Shown here: positions 19,025 through 28,190 of the stretch, piece after piece
Layout: every line of letters begins with the position of its first letter
How positions within the stretch are numbered: position 1 is the stretch's first letter
Source: Streptomyces alboniger
GTDB taxonomy: Bacteria > Actinomycetota > Actinomycetes > Streptomycetales > Streptomycetaceae
Length of the DNA: 64,000 nucleotides
Direction: 5' to 3'
NCBI RefSeq assembly: GCF_008704395.1
Contig: NZ_CP023695.1
Location: 7,316,001-7,380,000 of the forward strand
Made by a program: the position numbers and the translations under genes
The notes under the pieces: model-generated
Told to the model about the DNA's origin: nothing
What the model saw: only the letters and a program-made list of their open reading frames with translations
The model's database searches: none

Positions 19025-20364
19025 CAGACCGCCTCCGGGGCCGAGGTCTCCGTCGGCCCGGCGTCCCGTGCGGTGCGGAACCCGGAGAAGATCTGCCGCC
19101 GCACCGGATGGTCCCAGTTGCGGAACGTGCCCCGGCAGGCCACCGCGTCCACGGAGAACGCCCCGCCGCGCAGCACCTTGTAGTCGCCGCCGAAGAAGAC
19201 GTCCGAGTACTCGCGGTAGGGGAAGGCGGCGAAGCCGGGGTAGGGCAGGAAGTCGCTGGACGTCCACTCCCACACGTCCCCGATCAGCTGCCGGACGCCC
19301 AGCGGTGACTCACCGGCCGGATAGCTGCCCGCGGGGGCCGGGCGCAAGTGCCGTTGCCCCAGGTTCGCCCGCTCGGGCGTGGGGTCGGCGTCGCCCCACG
19401 GGTAGCGTGTGGAGCGGTCGGTCACCGGGTCGTGCCGGGCGGCCTTCTCCCACTCCTCCTCGCTGGGCAGGCGCCGGCCCGCCCAGCGCGCGTAGGCGTC
19501 GGCCTCGTACCAGCTCACGTGCAGCACCGGCTCGTCGGCGGGCACCGGCTCGACCGAACCGAAGTGGCGCCGCAGCCACTGGCCGCCCTCGCGGCGCCAG
19601 AACAGCGGGGCGCGCAGGTCGTTCTGCCGTACCATCGCCCAGCCCGCGGGCGACCACCAGCGCATCTCCTCATAGCCGCCGTCGTCGATGAACCGCTGGT
19701 ACGCGGCGTTCGTCACCGGTGTGGTGTCGATGAAGAACGGCGGGACCAGACGGCGGTGCGCGGGGCGTTCGTTGTCCAGAGCCCACGGTTCGGTGGAGGT
19801 GCCCATCGTGAACGGGCCGCCGGGGACCAGGACTTCGTCGGGTCCGGCGAACGGCGGGGACGGCTCCGGGTCCGGTGCGGTGAGCGAGGTGGGGCCCGAC
19901 CGCAGCTGGTGCGTGATGAGCATCGTCTCGTCGTGCTGCTGCTCGTGCTGCGCGATCATCCCGAACGCGAAGCCCGCGTCGGTGAGCGGCGTACCCCGGA
20001 AGGGTGTCTTCTCCAGCACGTCGAGAGCGCGCCCCCGCACCTCGGCCGCGTAGCCCCTGGCCTCGGCGGGCGCCAGCAGCGGAAGGCTCGGCCGCTGTGA
20101 GCGGGGGTGCTCGAAGGCGTCGTAGAGCGGGTCGATCTCGGGCCGCATCGCGTCACGGCCCGCGACGGCGCGCAGCAGCCACTGCTCCTCCTGGTTGCCT
20201 ATGTGCGCGAGGTCCCAGACCAGTGGTGACATCAACGGCGAGTGCTGAGCCGTCAGTTCGGAATCCTCGACACACGTGGTGAGGAGGGTCGTGCGGTCCC
20301 GGGCGGCCAGCAGCGCGGCAAGGGCACGCTCGCGCAGGGCTTCCGGGTCGGTGGGGCCGTTCAT
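19024..20364 (-). CDS. egtB: Hercynine oxygenase EgtB (non-heme iron sulfoxide synthase)
   Basis: A 446-residue protein of usual EgtB size. The N-terminal DinB-like half has the DLAHIGNQEEQW segment and the AQHEQQHDET metal-binding segment (His triad). The C-terminal half is an FGE-sulfatase fold with VPGGPFTMGTS, RLPSEEEWEKAAR, GDVWEWTSSDF and a final GFRTARD. It joins hercynine to gamma-glutamylcysteine with O2 and Fe(II). It overlaps egtA and egtC by ATGA junctions. Confidence 0.95.
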   Translation of the reverse strand: MNGPTDPEALRERALAALLAARDRTTLLTTCVEDSELTAQHSPLMSPLVWDLAHIGNQEEQWLLRAVAGRDAMRPEIDPLYDAFEHPRSQRPSLPLLAPAEARGYAAEVRGRALDVLEKTPFRGTPLTDAGFAFGMIAQHEQQHDETMLITHQLRSGPTSLTAPDPEPSPPFAGPDEVLVPGGPFTMGTSTEPWALDNERPAHRRLVPPFFIDTTPVTNAAYQRFIDDGGYEEMRWWSPAGWAMVRQNDLRAPLFWRREGGQWLRRHFGSVEPVPADEPVLHVSWYEADAYARWAGRRLPSEEEWEKAARHDPVTDRSTRYPWGDADPTPERANLGQRHLRPAPAGSYPAGESPLGVRQLIGDVWEWTSSDFLPYPGFAAFPYREYSDVFFGGDYKVLRGGAFSVDAVACRGTFRNWDHPVRRQIFSGFRTARDAGPTETSAPEAV

Positions 20365-21701
20365 CGGCGGGTGTCCTTCCCCGTGGTCTCTTGGTGTCGA
20401 TGCGCGTCGCCGAGGCCGTCCAGCAGGTCGTCGGCCGGGCAGCGGCCCCGCGCGACATACCGGTCGGCGTACGTGGCGACCGCGTCCCGCACGGACGCGT
20501 CCGCGCCCATCCGGGGCAGCGCGTCGACGGCGGCGGCGAAGCAGACGGCGGCGGCGTCACGCAGCTCGGTGTCGGCCATGCCGTGGCGCGCCGCGTCCAG
20601 CCACAGCGGGCTGTGGGGGGCGGCGGGCGAGCCCGGCGGCCCCTCCCGCTCGGCGAGCGGCTTGACGGCCCGGTAGGCGGTCTCGGCGGCCTCCGGGTCG
20701 TCGAACAGCGCGCTCGTCACGGCGAGCGGCACGATCCAGCCGTCCTCGCCCGGCTGCGCGTCGACCATCCGCAGCTCCAGGTGGCCGCGCGGGCGGACCG
20801 GCGGGAAGAGCGTGGTCAGGTGATAGTCGAGGTCGTCGCGCGTCGGCGGCCGCGGCACGCCCGAGCGGGCCCAGGACCGGAACGTCAGCCCTTCCGGGGC
20901 GCTCCAGGGGCCCTCGCCCGGCGGCCTCTTGACGCACATGACCGGCGCGTCGAGCGCGTGCCGCGTCCAGGTCTCGCGCGGCTCTCCCTCCAGCGGCGGG
21001 GCGCCGGACCTGCCCGGCTCGATGCCCGCCCACACCGCCTGGCGCGTGGACCGCCAGCCGGTCGGGCGGCCCTCCTGGAGCGGGGAGTTGGCGAAGGCGG
21101 CGACCAGGACCGGACCCAGCAGATGCGCCAGCCGCCAGCGGCGCGCGTAGCCGAGCGGGCCCGGCTCCTCGTACCCGGCGTCCAGACAGATCTGCACGGA
21201 GGCCGTCGAGCACATCATGCGGCGCCCCGCGGGGCCGCCGCGGTCGAGGCAGGACTCCAGCGCGTCGTAGCGCGGCTCGCGCAGGATCCGCGACGGCGGC
21301 CGCCACGGGTCGGCGCCGAGCCCGCTGAGGGTGAGGCGATGGGAGAGTAACGCGTCACGGACGAGGCCGAGATCGGCCCGCATGGCCGAGACGCACTCCG
21401 TCAGGGAAGCGGCGGGCAGCGAGCTGAGCTCCAGCTGGCCGCCGGGTTCGACGGTGACGGACGCGTGCAGGGGCAGGGCCCGCAGAGCGGCATAGGCCGC
21501 TTCGAGACGAGCGGTGGGGACGGGCAGATGGGCCAGTCCGGGCTCGTGGACGAGCCATTCCAGCTCGACACCGGTGGAGCGTGGCGGCCCTGTCTTGAAG
21601 CAGATGCCGCGGACCAGCGCCTCCACTTCCGCCTCGGTCACCGGATCCGGTGCCTTGGCACGAGGCGGTATCAGGTGATGCGTACAGTCTCCCTCGGGCA
21701 T
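20361..21701 (-). CDS. egtA: Glutamate-cysteine ligase EgtA
   Basis: With ATG at 21701 the protein has 446 residues. That ATG is preceded by GGAAGGA with a 7-nt gap, better than the upstream in-frame GTG at 21734. GVELEWLVHEP and the metal/ATP-site segments PGGQLELSS, ASVQICLDAGYE and GHLELRMVDAQPG match the GCS2-like ligases. EgtA makes gamma-glutamylcysteine as co-substrate for EgtB. It is the first gene of the four-gene egt operon, which runs away from the divergent GH18 gene at 21857. Confidence 0.93.
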   Translation of the reverse strand: MPEGDCTHHLIPPRAKAPDPVTEAEVEALVRGICFKTGPPRSTGVELEWLVHEPGLAHLPVPTARLEAAYAALRALPLHASVTVEPGGQLELSSLPAASLTECVSAMRADLGLVRDALLSHRLTLSGLGADPWRPPSRILREPRYDALESCLDRGGPAGRRMMCSTASVQICLDAGYEEPGPLGYARRWRLAHLLGPVLVAAFANSPLQEGRPTGWRSTRQAVWAGIEPGRSGAPPLEGEPRETWTRHALDAPVMCVKRPPGEGPWSAPEGLTFRSWARSGVPRPPTRDDLDYHLTTLFPPVRPRGHLELRMVDAQPGEDGWIVPLAVTSALFDDPEAAETAYRAVKPLAEREGPPGSPAAPHSPLWLDAARHGMADTELRDAAAVCFAAAVDALPRMGADASVRDAVATYADRYVARGRCPADDLLDGLGDAHRHQETTGKDTRR

Positions 21702-21856
21702 GCGGGGATCCTTCCAATCGTAGGTGCTCGTCACACCCAAAACCCTCAAGGCCGTTCGCACAAGAGTGCCCCTGAAGCCGTTTTCGTACCGGGCCGCGGA
21801 ACCTGTCCGGCCCAACCCGCGCGGCGAGAGCCCCCGGCGCCCCGCACGCTCGGTTT

Positions 21857-22933
21857 ATGATGTTTCGTCACCCGCGCCGTGCCCGCGCCCTCGTCGCCCT
21901 CGCCGCTCTCGCGACGGCGGCAGCGGCGCTCCCGCAGGCCCGGGCCGCCTCCGACCCGGTTCCCCCGCCCGCCCCGGCCCCGCCGCCCCGCACGGCCTCC
22001 GCCTGGCTCCCGTACTGGGACCAGGACACCGCGTACGACACCGCCCTGCGCCACGCGGACCAGCTGCACACCGTCAGCCCCTTCTGGTACGAGACGAAGT
22101 TGGCCGGACGGATCGACCCGCACCTCCACGCGGAGGAGCGGCACGTCGTCGACGGGCTGCACGGCGCCGGCATCAAGGTCGTGCCGACCGTCATGGAGAG
22201 GATGCCGCGCGACGCCCTCGCCGGCGTGGTGACCGACCCGGCCCGCCGCGCCACCCACATCGAGACCCTGCTCGACGTCGTACGCAGACGTGACTACGAC
22301 GGCCTCGATCTCGACTACGAGACCATCGCGCCGACCGGCGACGCCACGTACGAGAAGGTCCGCGACGGATACGCCACGATGGTCACCGACCTCTGCCGCC
22401 GGCTGCACGCCCTGAGCAAGCAGTGCGTCATCACCGTCTCGCCGAAGACCGCGGGCACCGGCCGCGTCTGGGACTACAAGCGGCTCGGCGCCGCCGCCGA
22501 CCGGCTGCGCATCATGGCGTACAACCTCCACTGGGCCGAAGGCGCCCCCGGCCCCCTGTCGAGCCCCGCCTGGTACGACGAGATCCTGCGCCGCGCCACC
22601 GCCGAAGTACCGCCCGCCAAACTGGAGATGGGGCTGCCCGCCTACGGCTGGGACTGGGCCGTCGGCACACCGGGGCGCGCCCGGGCCGTGACGTCCAAGG
22701 AAGCGGAGGCGCTGCGCCGCAAGGTCGGCGCGCCCTACCGCCTCGACCCCGCCTCCAGCACACCCCACTTCACCTACCAGGAAGGCGGGACGACCCGGGA
22801 GGTCTGGTACCAGGACGCGCGCGGTACGGCCGCGCACCTGCCCGTCCTGCGGCGCCACGGCGTGGCCCACACCGTGCTGTGGGCACTCGGCTTCGAGGAC
22901 CCGCAGCTGTGGCGGACACTGGCGGAGTTCTGA
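21857..22933 (+). CDS. Secreted GH18-fold glycosidase (spore/peptidoglycan hydrolase-like)
   Basis: The 358-residue protein starts with a signal peptide (about 1-33, cut near ARAA) and a Pro-rich linker, then a GH18 TIM barrel: ASAWLPYWDQDTAYDTAL, an active-site DGLDLDYET (DxxDxDxE), and MAYNLHWAEGAPGPLSSP. The YaaH/ChiN-like set of this fold cuts beta-1,4 N-acetylglucosaminyl bonds in cortex or cell-wall polymers. It is divergent from egtA and convergent with the amidase gene. The exact substrate (chitin oligomer or peptidoglycan) is not evident. Confidence 0.85.
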   Translation: MMFRHPRRARALVALAALATAAAALPQARAASDPVPPPAPAPPPRTASAWLPYWDQDTAYDTALRHADQLHTVSPFWYETKLAGRIDPHLHAEERHVVDGLHGAGIKVVPTVMERMPRDALAGVVTDPARRATHIETLLDVVRRRDYDGLDLDYETIAPTGDATYEKVRDGYATMVTDLCRRLHALSKQCVITVSPKTAGTGRVWDYKRLGAAADRLRIMAYNLHWAEGAPGPLSSPAWYDEILRRATAEVPPAKLEMGLPAYGWDWAVGTPGRARAVTSKEAEALRRKVGAPYRLDPASSTPHFTYQEGGTTREVWYQDARGTAAHLPVLRRHGVAHTVLWALGFEDPQLWRTLAEF

Positions 22934-22975
22934 GAGCCGGCGCCGGCACCCCGGTCGGGCGGGCGCCGCGCCGGG

Positions 22976-24406
22976 TCATGCCGTCCGTTCCGCCTCCTGG
23001 GCCGGGGCCGGCCACTGCTCGTACCACCGCTGGTCCGCCTCCAACTGCGCGGCCAGGGACACCAGCAGCGGCTCGCTGCCCGCGGGACCGAGCAGCTGGG
23101 CGCCGACCGGGAGAGTGCCCGCGACCCGTCCCGCGGGGACGTTGACGCCCGGCCAGCCGAGGACGTTCCACGGCCAGGCGTAGGGGCAGGCGGCGATCAT
23201 CGCCTGGTCGGTGCGCCAGCCGCTCATCGCCGCCAGCGCGCCGATCCGCGGCGGGGGAGTGGCCGTCGTCGGCGCGATCACCACGTCGTACGCGGAGAAG
23301 ACCGCACCCACCCGACGGTGCAGCGCGGCCTCGGCGCGGCGTGCCAGGCGCAGCGGCGCACCGCCCAGCAGGCGCCCCATACGCGCCGCCTCCCGGGTGC
23401 GCCGGTCGAGGAGCGAGCTGTCGGGGACGTGCCGCGCCCACTCCGCGATGCCCGCCGTGGCGCGCGGCACGAACGCCAGCCCTATCCGACCGTAGTCCGG
23501 GTCGGCCTCCTCCACGTCGTGCCCGAGCGCGGCGAGCCGGTCCGCCAGCGCGACGACCCGCTGCCGCACCGCCGGATGCAACCGCTTGGGCGTCGCCGTG
23601 AACGGCATGCGCAGCGACAGCGCTATCCGCAGCCGCCCCGGGTCGCGGGTGGCGGCCTCGGCGGCGCGTACCGCGGGCGGCCGGTGCAGGTCACCCCGGT
23701 GGCTGCCGCTCGCCGCGTCGAGGAGCAACGCGGCATCGGCGACCGTCCTGGCGAGCGGGCCGTTGACGGTGATGCCGTGGAACGCCTCGGGCCACGGCCA
23801 GGTCGATATCCGGCCGCGCTGCGGCTTGATGCCGACCAGATGGGTCCAGGCGGCGGGTATCCGTACCGAACCCGCCCCGTCCGAGCCCAGCGCCGCGGGG
23901 ACCAGACCCGCGGCCACCGCGGCCGCCGAGCCGCCCGACGAACCGCCGGGCGTATGACCGGGATTCCACGGGTTGCGCGTGTCGCCGAAGCCGGGCCCCT
24001 CCGTGAAGGGCCACTGCCCCAGCTCGCACGTATTGGTCTTGCCGACGATCACGGCACCGGACGCCCGCAGCCGCCGCACGGCCTCACAGTCCTCGGACTT
24101 CGGCGGGAAGTCACCCCTGCATCCGAACGCGGTCGGCTCACCCGCCACATCCATGTCGTCCTTGACGGCCAGCGGCACCCCCAGCAACGGCCGCCCCGCG
24201 AACGGCCCGCCCGCGGCCAACTCCCGGTCGGCGGCGTCCGCCTCGGCGAGCGCGGCCTCGGCCCGCACCCGCTTGAAGGCGTTCAACGAGGGCTGCGCCG
24301 CCTCGATCCTGGCCAGCGCCCGCTCGGTCAGCGCACGCGAGGACACCTCTCCCTCGGCCAGCGCGCGAGCGGTACGGGTCAGGCCTTCGGCACGGTCGGC
24401 AGTCAT
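22976..24406 (-). CDS. Amidase signature family amidase
   Basis: From ATG at 24406 (GAAGGTG upstream) the protein has 476 residues. The Ser-cisSer-Lys triad is visible: Lys82 in GVPLAVKDD, cis-Ser156 in TPGGSSGGS and nucleophile Ser180 in DGAGSVRIPA. AS-family enzymes hydrolyse amide bonds of small carboxamides, peptides or aryl acylamides. It ends convergently with the GH18 gene and is divergent from the LacI regulator at 24566, which is a natural candidate to control it. The substrate cannot be read from sequence. Confidence 0.9.
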   Translation of the reverse strand: MTADRAEGLTRTARALAEGEVSSRALTERALARIEAAQPSLNAFKRVRAEAALAEADAADRELAAGGPFAGRPLLGVPLAVKDDMDVAGEPTAFGCRGDFPPKSEDCEAVRRLRASGAVIVGKTNTCELGQWPFTEGPGFGDTRNPWNPGHTPGGSSGGSAAAVAAGLVPAALGSDGAGSVRIPAAWTHLVGIKPQRGRISTWPWPEAFHGITVNGPLARTVADAALLLDAASGSHRGDLHRPPAVRAAEAATRDPGRLRIALSLRMPFTATPKRLHPAVRQRVVALADRLAALGHDVEEADPDYGRIGLAFVPRATAGIAEWARHVPDSSLLDRRTREAARMGRLLGGAPLRLARRAEAALHRRVGAVFSAYDVVIAPTTATPPPRIGALAAMSGWRTDQAMIAACPYAWPWNVLGWPGVNVPAGRVAGTLPVGAQLLGPAGSEPLLVSLAAQLEADQRWYEQWPAPAQEAERTA

Positions 24407-24565
24407 GTGGGGACACCTTCGGTCGACGACACGTGCCCGCACGTTAACCGGCGAGTAGCAGGCCGCGGAACGGCGGCGGAGGGGACAAGACCGAACCGCA
24501 GCAGGGAACTTCACCCGGCGCCCGCCGTTGGGCCGCCCACCGCCGTCTGCGAGGATGCCGATGTC

Positions 24566-25600
24566 ATGGTGCAGATACCGAACCAGCAGCCGGCCAAGCG
24601 CTCCGTGCCGACAAGCGCCGACGTCGCACGCCTCGCGGGCGTCTCCCGCGCGACCGTCAGCTACGTCCTCAACAACGCCGGCACCGTACGGATCAGCGAG
24701 CCCACCCGCCGCCGCGTCCACGAGGCCGCCAGGGAACTGGGCTACGTCCCGCACGCGGCCGCCCGCAGCCTGCGCGCCGGACACAGCCGCATGGTTCTCA
24801 TGCCCACGTCGGAGATACCGATGGGCCCGCTCTTCAGCCGGTTCTTCAACGAACTCCAGTGGGCGCTCAGCCGCCTCGACTACACCGTCGTGCAGTACGC
24901 GAGCCTCGGCATGACCGGCGAGGACGCCGCCCGCGCCTGGGCCGAGCTGCGCCCCGTGGCCGTCCTCGCCCCCGACACCTCCGCCCTCGGGCCGCACGGC
25001 GTGACGGTCCTGAAGCGGTCGGGCGCCAAGGCCGTCTTCACGCTCGGCCCGCAGCGCGTCGAGGGCGCGCACGCGCTCCTGATGGACGGACGCCGGGTGG
25101 GGGAGGCCGCCGCCCGGCACCTGCTGGCCCGGGGGCGGCGCCGGATCGGCGCCGTCGTCCCCGAGGAGCCCGGCCTCGACCTCTTCTCACGGCCCCGCGT
25201 CGAAGGCCTCCGCGCCGCCGTCGCGGACGCGCACATCGCAGGCGCCTCGGTCACCGAACTGCCCCTCGCCTACGAGGAGGGGTCCGCCGCCGGGCTCGCG
25301 GCGCGCTGGCGCTCGCTGGGCCTCGAAGGCGTCTTCGCGTACAACGACGAGTACGCGATGCTGCTGATGCGGGCCCTCCAGGACGAAGGCATCGCGGTCC
25401 CCGAAGAGGCGGCCGTCATCGGCTCCGACGACCTCATGCTCGGCAGACTGCTGAGGCCCCGGCTCAGCACCGTCCGCATCGAGCTGCCCTCCGGCCGCGG
25501 CCTCGCGGAACTCGTCGACCGCGTGGTGCGCGACCCGGGCGCCGAACCCGAGGTGCACGACATGCTCGGAGCGGCCGTCGTGCACCGCGAGTCCAGCTGA
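24566..25600 (+). CDS. LacI-family transcriptional regulator
   Basis: The 344-residue protein has a LacI-type HTH at its N terminus (TSADVARLAGVSRATVSYVL, then a hinge helix EAARELGYVPHAAARSLR) and a periplasmic-binding-protein-like effector domain. ATG at 24566 is chosen because it leaves the HTH at the usual distance; GTG at 24569 is possible. A promoter-like TTGGGC-17 nt-GAGGAT sits so close that the transcript could be leaderless. It is divergent from the amidase gene (159 nt between starts), its likely target. Confidence 0.88.
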   Translation: MVQIPNQQPAKRSVPTSADVARLAGVSRATVSYVLNNAGTVRISEPTRRRVHEAARELGYVPHAAARSLRAGHSRMVLMPTSEIPMGPLFSRFFNELQWALSRLDYTVVQYASLGMTGEDAARAWAELRPVAVLAPDTSALGPHGVTVLKRSGAKAVFTLGPQRVEGAHALLMDGRRVGEAAARHLLARGRRRIGAVVPEEPGLDLFSRPRVEGLRAAVADAHIAGASVTELPLAYEEGSAAGLAARWRSLGLEGVFAYNDEYAMLLMRALQDEGIAVPEEAAVIGSDDLMLGRLLRPRLSTVRIELPSGRGLAELVDRVVRDPGAEPEVHDMLGAAVVHRESS

Positions 25601-25650
25601 GAGCCCGCGCCGGGCTCCGAGGCCGGACCTTCGCGGCCCGGCCCCCTGAT
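25601..25650. terminator. Hairpins between convergent lacI-type and thioredoxin genes
   Basis: GAGCCCG-CGC-CGGGCTC (25601-25617) is a perfect 7-bp stem with a 3-nt loop, followed by a second GC-rich imperfect stem built from GGCCGGACC and GGCCCGGCC. Both lie between convergent stops. Confidence 0.6.
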
Positions 25651-25661
25651 CTACCGGTGGC

Positions 25662-26051
25662 TCACTGCTCCTGTTCCTGCTGCTTGGACTGCTCCTCGGC
25701 GACCTGCCTGCGCACCTCGTCCATGTCCAGGTTCCTGGCCTGCCCGATGACGTCCGTCAGCGCCGCCTCGGGCAGCGCGCCCGGCTGGGCGAAGACCGCG
25801 ACCTGATCGCGGACGATCATCAGGGTCGGGATGGACTGGATGTTGAAGGCGGCGGCCAGCTCCGGCTGGGCCTCCGTGTCGACCTTGGCGAAGACCAGGT
25901 CGGGGTTGGCCTCGGCGGCCTTCTCGTAGACCGGGGCGAACTGCTTGCAAGGACCGCACCACGAAGCCCAGAAGTCGATCAGAACGAACTCGTTGTCCGT
26001 GACCGTCCGGTCGAAGTTCTCCTTGGTGAGCTCCAGAGTCGCGTTGCTCAT
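25662..26051 (-). CDS. trxA: Thioredoxin
   Basis: A 129-residue thioredoxin from ATG at 26051. The active site is FWASWCGPCKQF with Cys32 and Cys35, and the cis-proline lies in QSIPTLMI. Compared with standard thioredoxin (about 108 residues) it has a C-terminal extension ending in a Gln/Glu-rich tail (QSKQQEQEQ). It reduces protein disulfides with thioredoxin reductase. It is divergent from a disulfide oxidoreductase gene at 26214, which suits a shared redox role. Confidence 0.93.
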   Translation of the reverse strand: MSNATLELTKENFDRTVTDNEFVLIDFWASWCGPCKQFAPVYEKAAEANPDLVFAKVDTEAQPELAAAFNIQSIPTLMIVRDQVAVFAQPGALPEAALTDVIGQARNLDMDEVRRQVAEEQSKQQEQEQ

Positions 26052-26213
26052 GGTGTCCCTGCTTCCTGTGTGGGGCATGGCCGCTGTCCACAACGGCCGA
26101 TGGTGCGAACGTATTCCGCCCGTCCGCGCACGGAGCCGGTCCGTGCGTGCACGGGCGTGTTCCGCGCGCGTACCCATGTGGCCACGGCGCACACCTGCCG
26201 ACAGACTGTCCCC

Positions 26214-27638
26214 ATGACGGATGCCAAGACGTACGACGTAGTAGTCATCGGTGCAGGTCCCGTGGGGGAGAACGTCGCGGACCGGGCCCGCGCGGCGGGG
26301 CTGAGCGCCGCGATCGTGGAGAGCGAACTCGTCGGAGGCGAGTGCTCCTATTGGGCGTGCATGCCCAGCAAGGCCCTGCTGCGCCCCGTCATCGCCCGCG
26401 CGGACGCCCGCCGCGTCCCCGGGCTGCGCCAGTCCGTGGGGGGCCCGCTCGACGCGGCCGCGGTCCTCGCGCACCGCGACGACTACACCTCGCACTGGAA
26501 GGACGACGGCCAGGTCGGCTGGCTGGAGGGCGTCGGCGTCGACCTCTACCGGGGCCACGGCCGCGTCGCCGGACCCCGCCAGGTCACGGTCGCCGGCACG
26601 GACGGCACCGAGACCGCGCTGCGGGCCCGCCACGCGGTCGCCGTCTGCACCGGCACCCGCGCGGCCCTGCCCGACCTGCCGGGCCTCGCCGACGTCAAGC
26701 CGTGGACGAGCCGCGAGGCGACCGCCGCGGACCGCGTGCCGGACCGCCTCCTGGTGGTGGGCGGCGGCGTCGTCGCCGTGGAGATGGCCACGGCCTGGCA
26801 GGCGCTGGGATCGAGCGTGACCGTACTCGTGCGGGGCGGGGGCCTGCTGCCCCGCATGGAGCCGTTCGCGGGCGAGCTGGTCCAGGAGGCCCTGACGGAG
26901 GCGGGCGCCGAGATCCGCTCCGGTGTCTCCGTCACCGCTGTCACACGCGAGAACGGCACGGTCACCGCGACCCTGGACGACGGCTCGACCCTCCGGGCGG
27001 ACGAGATCCTCTTCGCCACGGGCCGTGCACCGCGCACGGACGACATCGGCCTGGAGACGGTGGGCCTGGAGCCCGGCTCGTGGCTGCCGGTCGACGAGAG
27101 CCTGCGCGTGGCGGGCAGCGACTGGCTGTACGCGGTGGGCGATGTGAACCACCGCGCTCTCCTCACCCACCAGGGCAAGTACCAGGCCCGCGTCGCGGGC
27201 GCCGCCATCGCCGCCCGCGCCCAGGGCGTCCCCCTCCTGGAGACCGACCGCTGGGGCGCCCACGCCGCCACCGCCGACCACGCAGCCGTACCCCAGGTGG
27301 TCTTCACCGACCCGGAGGCGGCCTCGGCGGGCCTGACCCTCGCGGAGGCCGAGGCCGCGGGGCACCGGGTGCGCGCCGTCGACTACGACATGGCGGGCGT
27401 CGCGGGCGCGGGCCTCTACGCCGACGGCTACCGGGGCCGCGCCCGCATGGTCGTCGACCTGGACCGCGAGATCCTCCTCGGCGTCACCTTCGTCGGCCCC
27501 GGCGTCGGCGAACTCATCCACTCGGCGACGATGGCGGTGGCCGGGGAGATCCCCCTGGACCGCCTGTGGCACGCGGTCCCGGCCTACCCGACGATCAGCG
27601 AGGTCTGGCTGCGGCTCCTGGAGACGTACCGCGGCTGA
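26214..27638 (+). CDS. FAD-dependent pyridine nucleotide-disulfide oxidoreductase
   Basis: This 474-residue flavoprotein has the FAD motif VVVIGAGPVGENVA, the redox-active disulfide GGECSYWACMPSK (Cys-x4-Cys), a second dinucleotide fold VVGGGVVAVEMA, an FAD motif YAVGDVNHRALLTH and the C-terminal HAVPAYPTISE, which supplies the His-Glu pair. This is the lipoamide dehydrogenase/mycothione reductase superfamily. ATG at 26214 directly precedes the FAD motif. The true substrate is uncertain; no 2-oxoacid dehydrogenase genes are near. Confidence 0.88.
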   Translation: MTDAKTYDVVVIGAGPVGENVADRARAAGLSAAIVESELVGGECSYWACMPSKALLRPVIARADARRVPGLRQSVGGPLDAAAVLAHRDDYTSHWKDDGQVGWLEGVGVDLYRGHGRVAGPRQVTVAGTDGTETALRARHAVAVCTGTRAALPDLPGLADVKPWTSREATAADRVPDRLLVVGGGVVAVEMATAWQALGSSVTVLVRGGGLLPRMEPFAGELVQEALTEAGAEIRSGVSVTAVTRENGTVTATLDDGSTLRADEILFATGRAPRTDDIGLETVGLEPGSWLPVDESLRVAGSDWLYAVGDVNHRALLTHQGKYQARVAGAAIAARAQGVPLLETDRWGAHAATADHAAVPQVVFTDPEAASAGLTLAEAEAAGHRVRAVDYDMAGVAGAGLYADGYRGRARMVVDLDREILLGVTFVGPGVGELIHSATMAVAGEIPLDRLWHAVPAYPTISEVWLRLLETYRG

Positions 27639-27668
27639 ACCTCACCCGGCAGGCTAGGGTCGTCGGTC

Positions 27669-28130
27669 ATGCAGATCACGCAGCACACGTACCGCGATGT
27701 GTCGCAGCGGCAGCGCGACACCCTCGAACGGCTCGCTTCGGAACGGGACATATGGGTCTCGACGGCGCACCCGGACCACGGCCCGCACCAAGTGCCCCTG
27801 TGGTTCCTGTGGGACGGGCAGGCGGTGTGGATGTGCACCGGCGCGAACTCCGCGACCGCGCGCAACGCCCGCGAGGAACCCCGGGTGCGCCTGGCCCTGC
27901 CCGACACCGCCGACGTGGTGCTCCTGAAGGGGGAGGCGGAGTGCTTCCCGGCCCAAAAGGTGCCGACGGAGGCTGCGGACGCGTTCACCGCGAAGTTCGG
28001 GTGGGACCCCCGCGAGGGGGAGGGCCCCTTCACCTATCTCCGGGTGGTGCCGAAAACCGTGCTGGCGTGGCGCGACGAGCCGGAACTGCGCGGCCGGGTC
28101 ATCATGCGCGAGGGGGCGTGGCTCGCCTAG
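27669..28130 (+). CDS. Pyridoxamine 5'-phosphate oxidase-fold protein (FMN/F420 family)
   Basis: The 153-residue protein has the split-barrel pattern: LASERDIWVSTAHPDHGPHQVPLWFLWDG, VWMCTGANSATARNAREEPRVRLAL and VVLLKGEAE. Members bind FMN or F420 and include small reductases and oxidases of unknown substrate. TAGGGT at 27655-27660 lies 8 nt before the ATG, so the transcript may be leaderless. It stands alone between the disulfide oxidoreductase and the convergent CYP102-type gene. Confidence 0.85.
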   Translation: MQITQHTYRDVSQRQRDTLERLASERDIWVSTAHPDHGPHQVPLWFLWDGQAVWMCTGANSATARNAREEPRVRLALPDTADVVLLKGEAECFPAQKVPTEAADAFTAKFGWDPREGEGPFTYLRVVPKTVLAWRDEPELRGRVIMREGAWLA

Positions 28131-28190
28131 CGCACGCCACGCACGCCCCTCGCTCCACCGCCGAGGACGCCTTCTGCCGGGTCCGGCCTC

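Noticed and set aside
22976..25120. N-terminal extension of the amidase frame up to 25120
   Set aside because: The extra 238 residues lie antisense to the LacI regulator; ATG at 24406 has a ribosome site and gives the normal amidase start.
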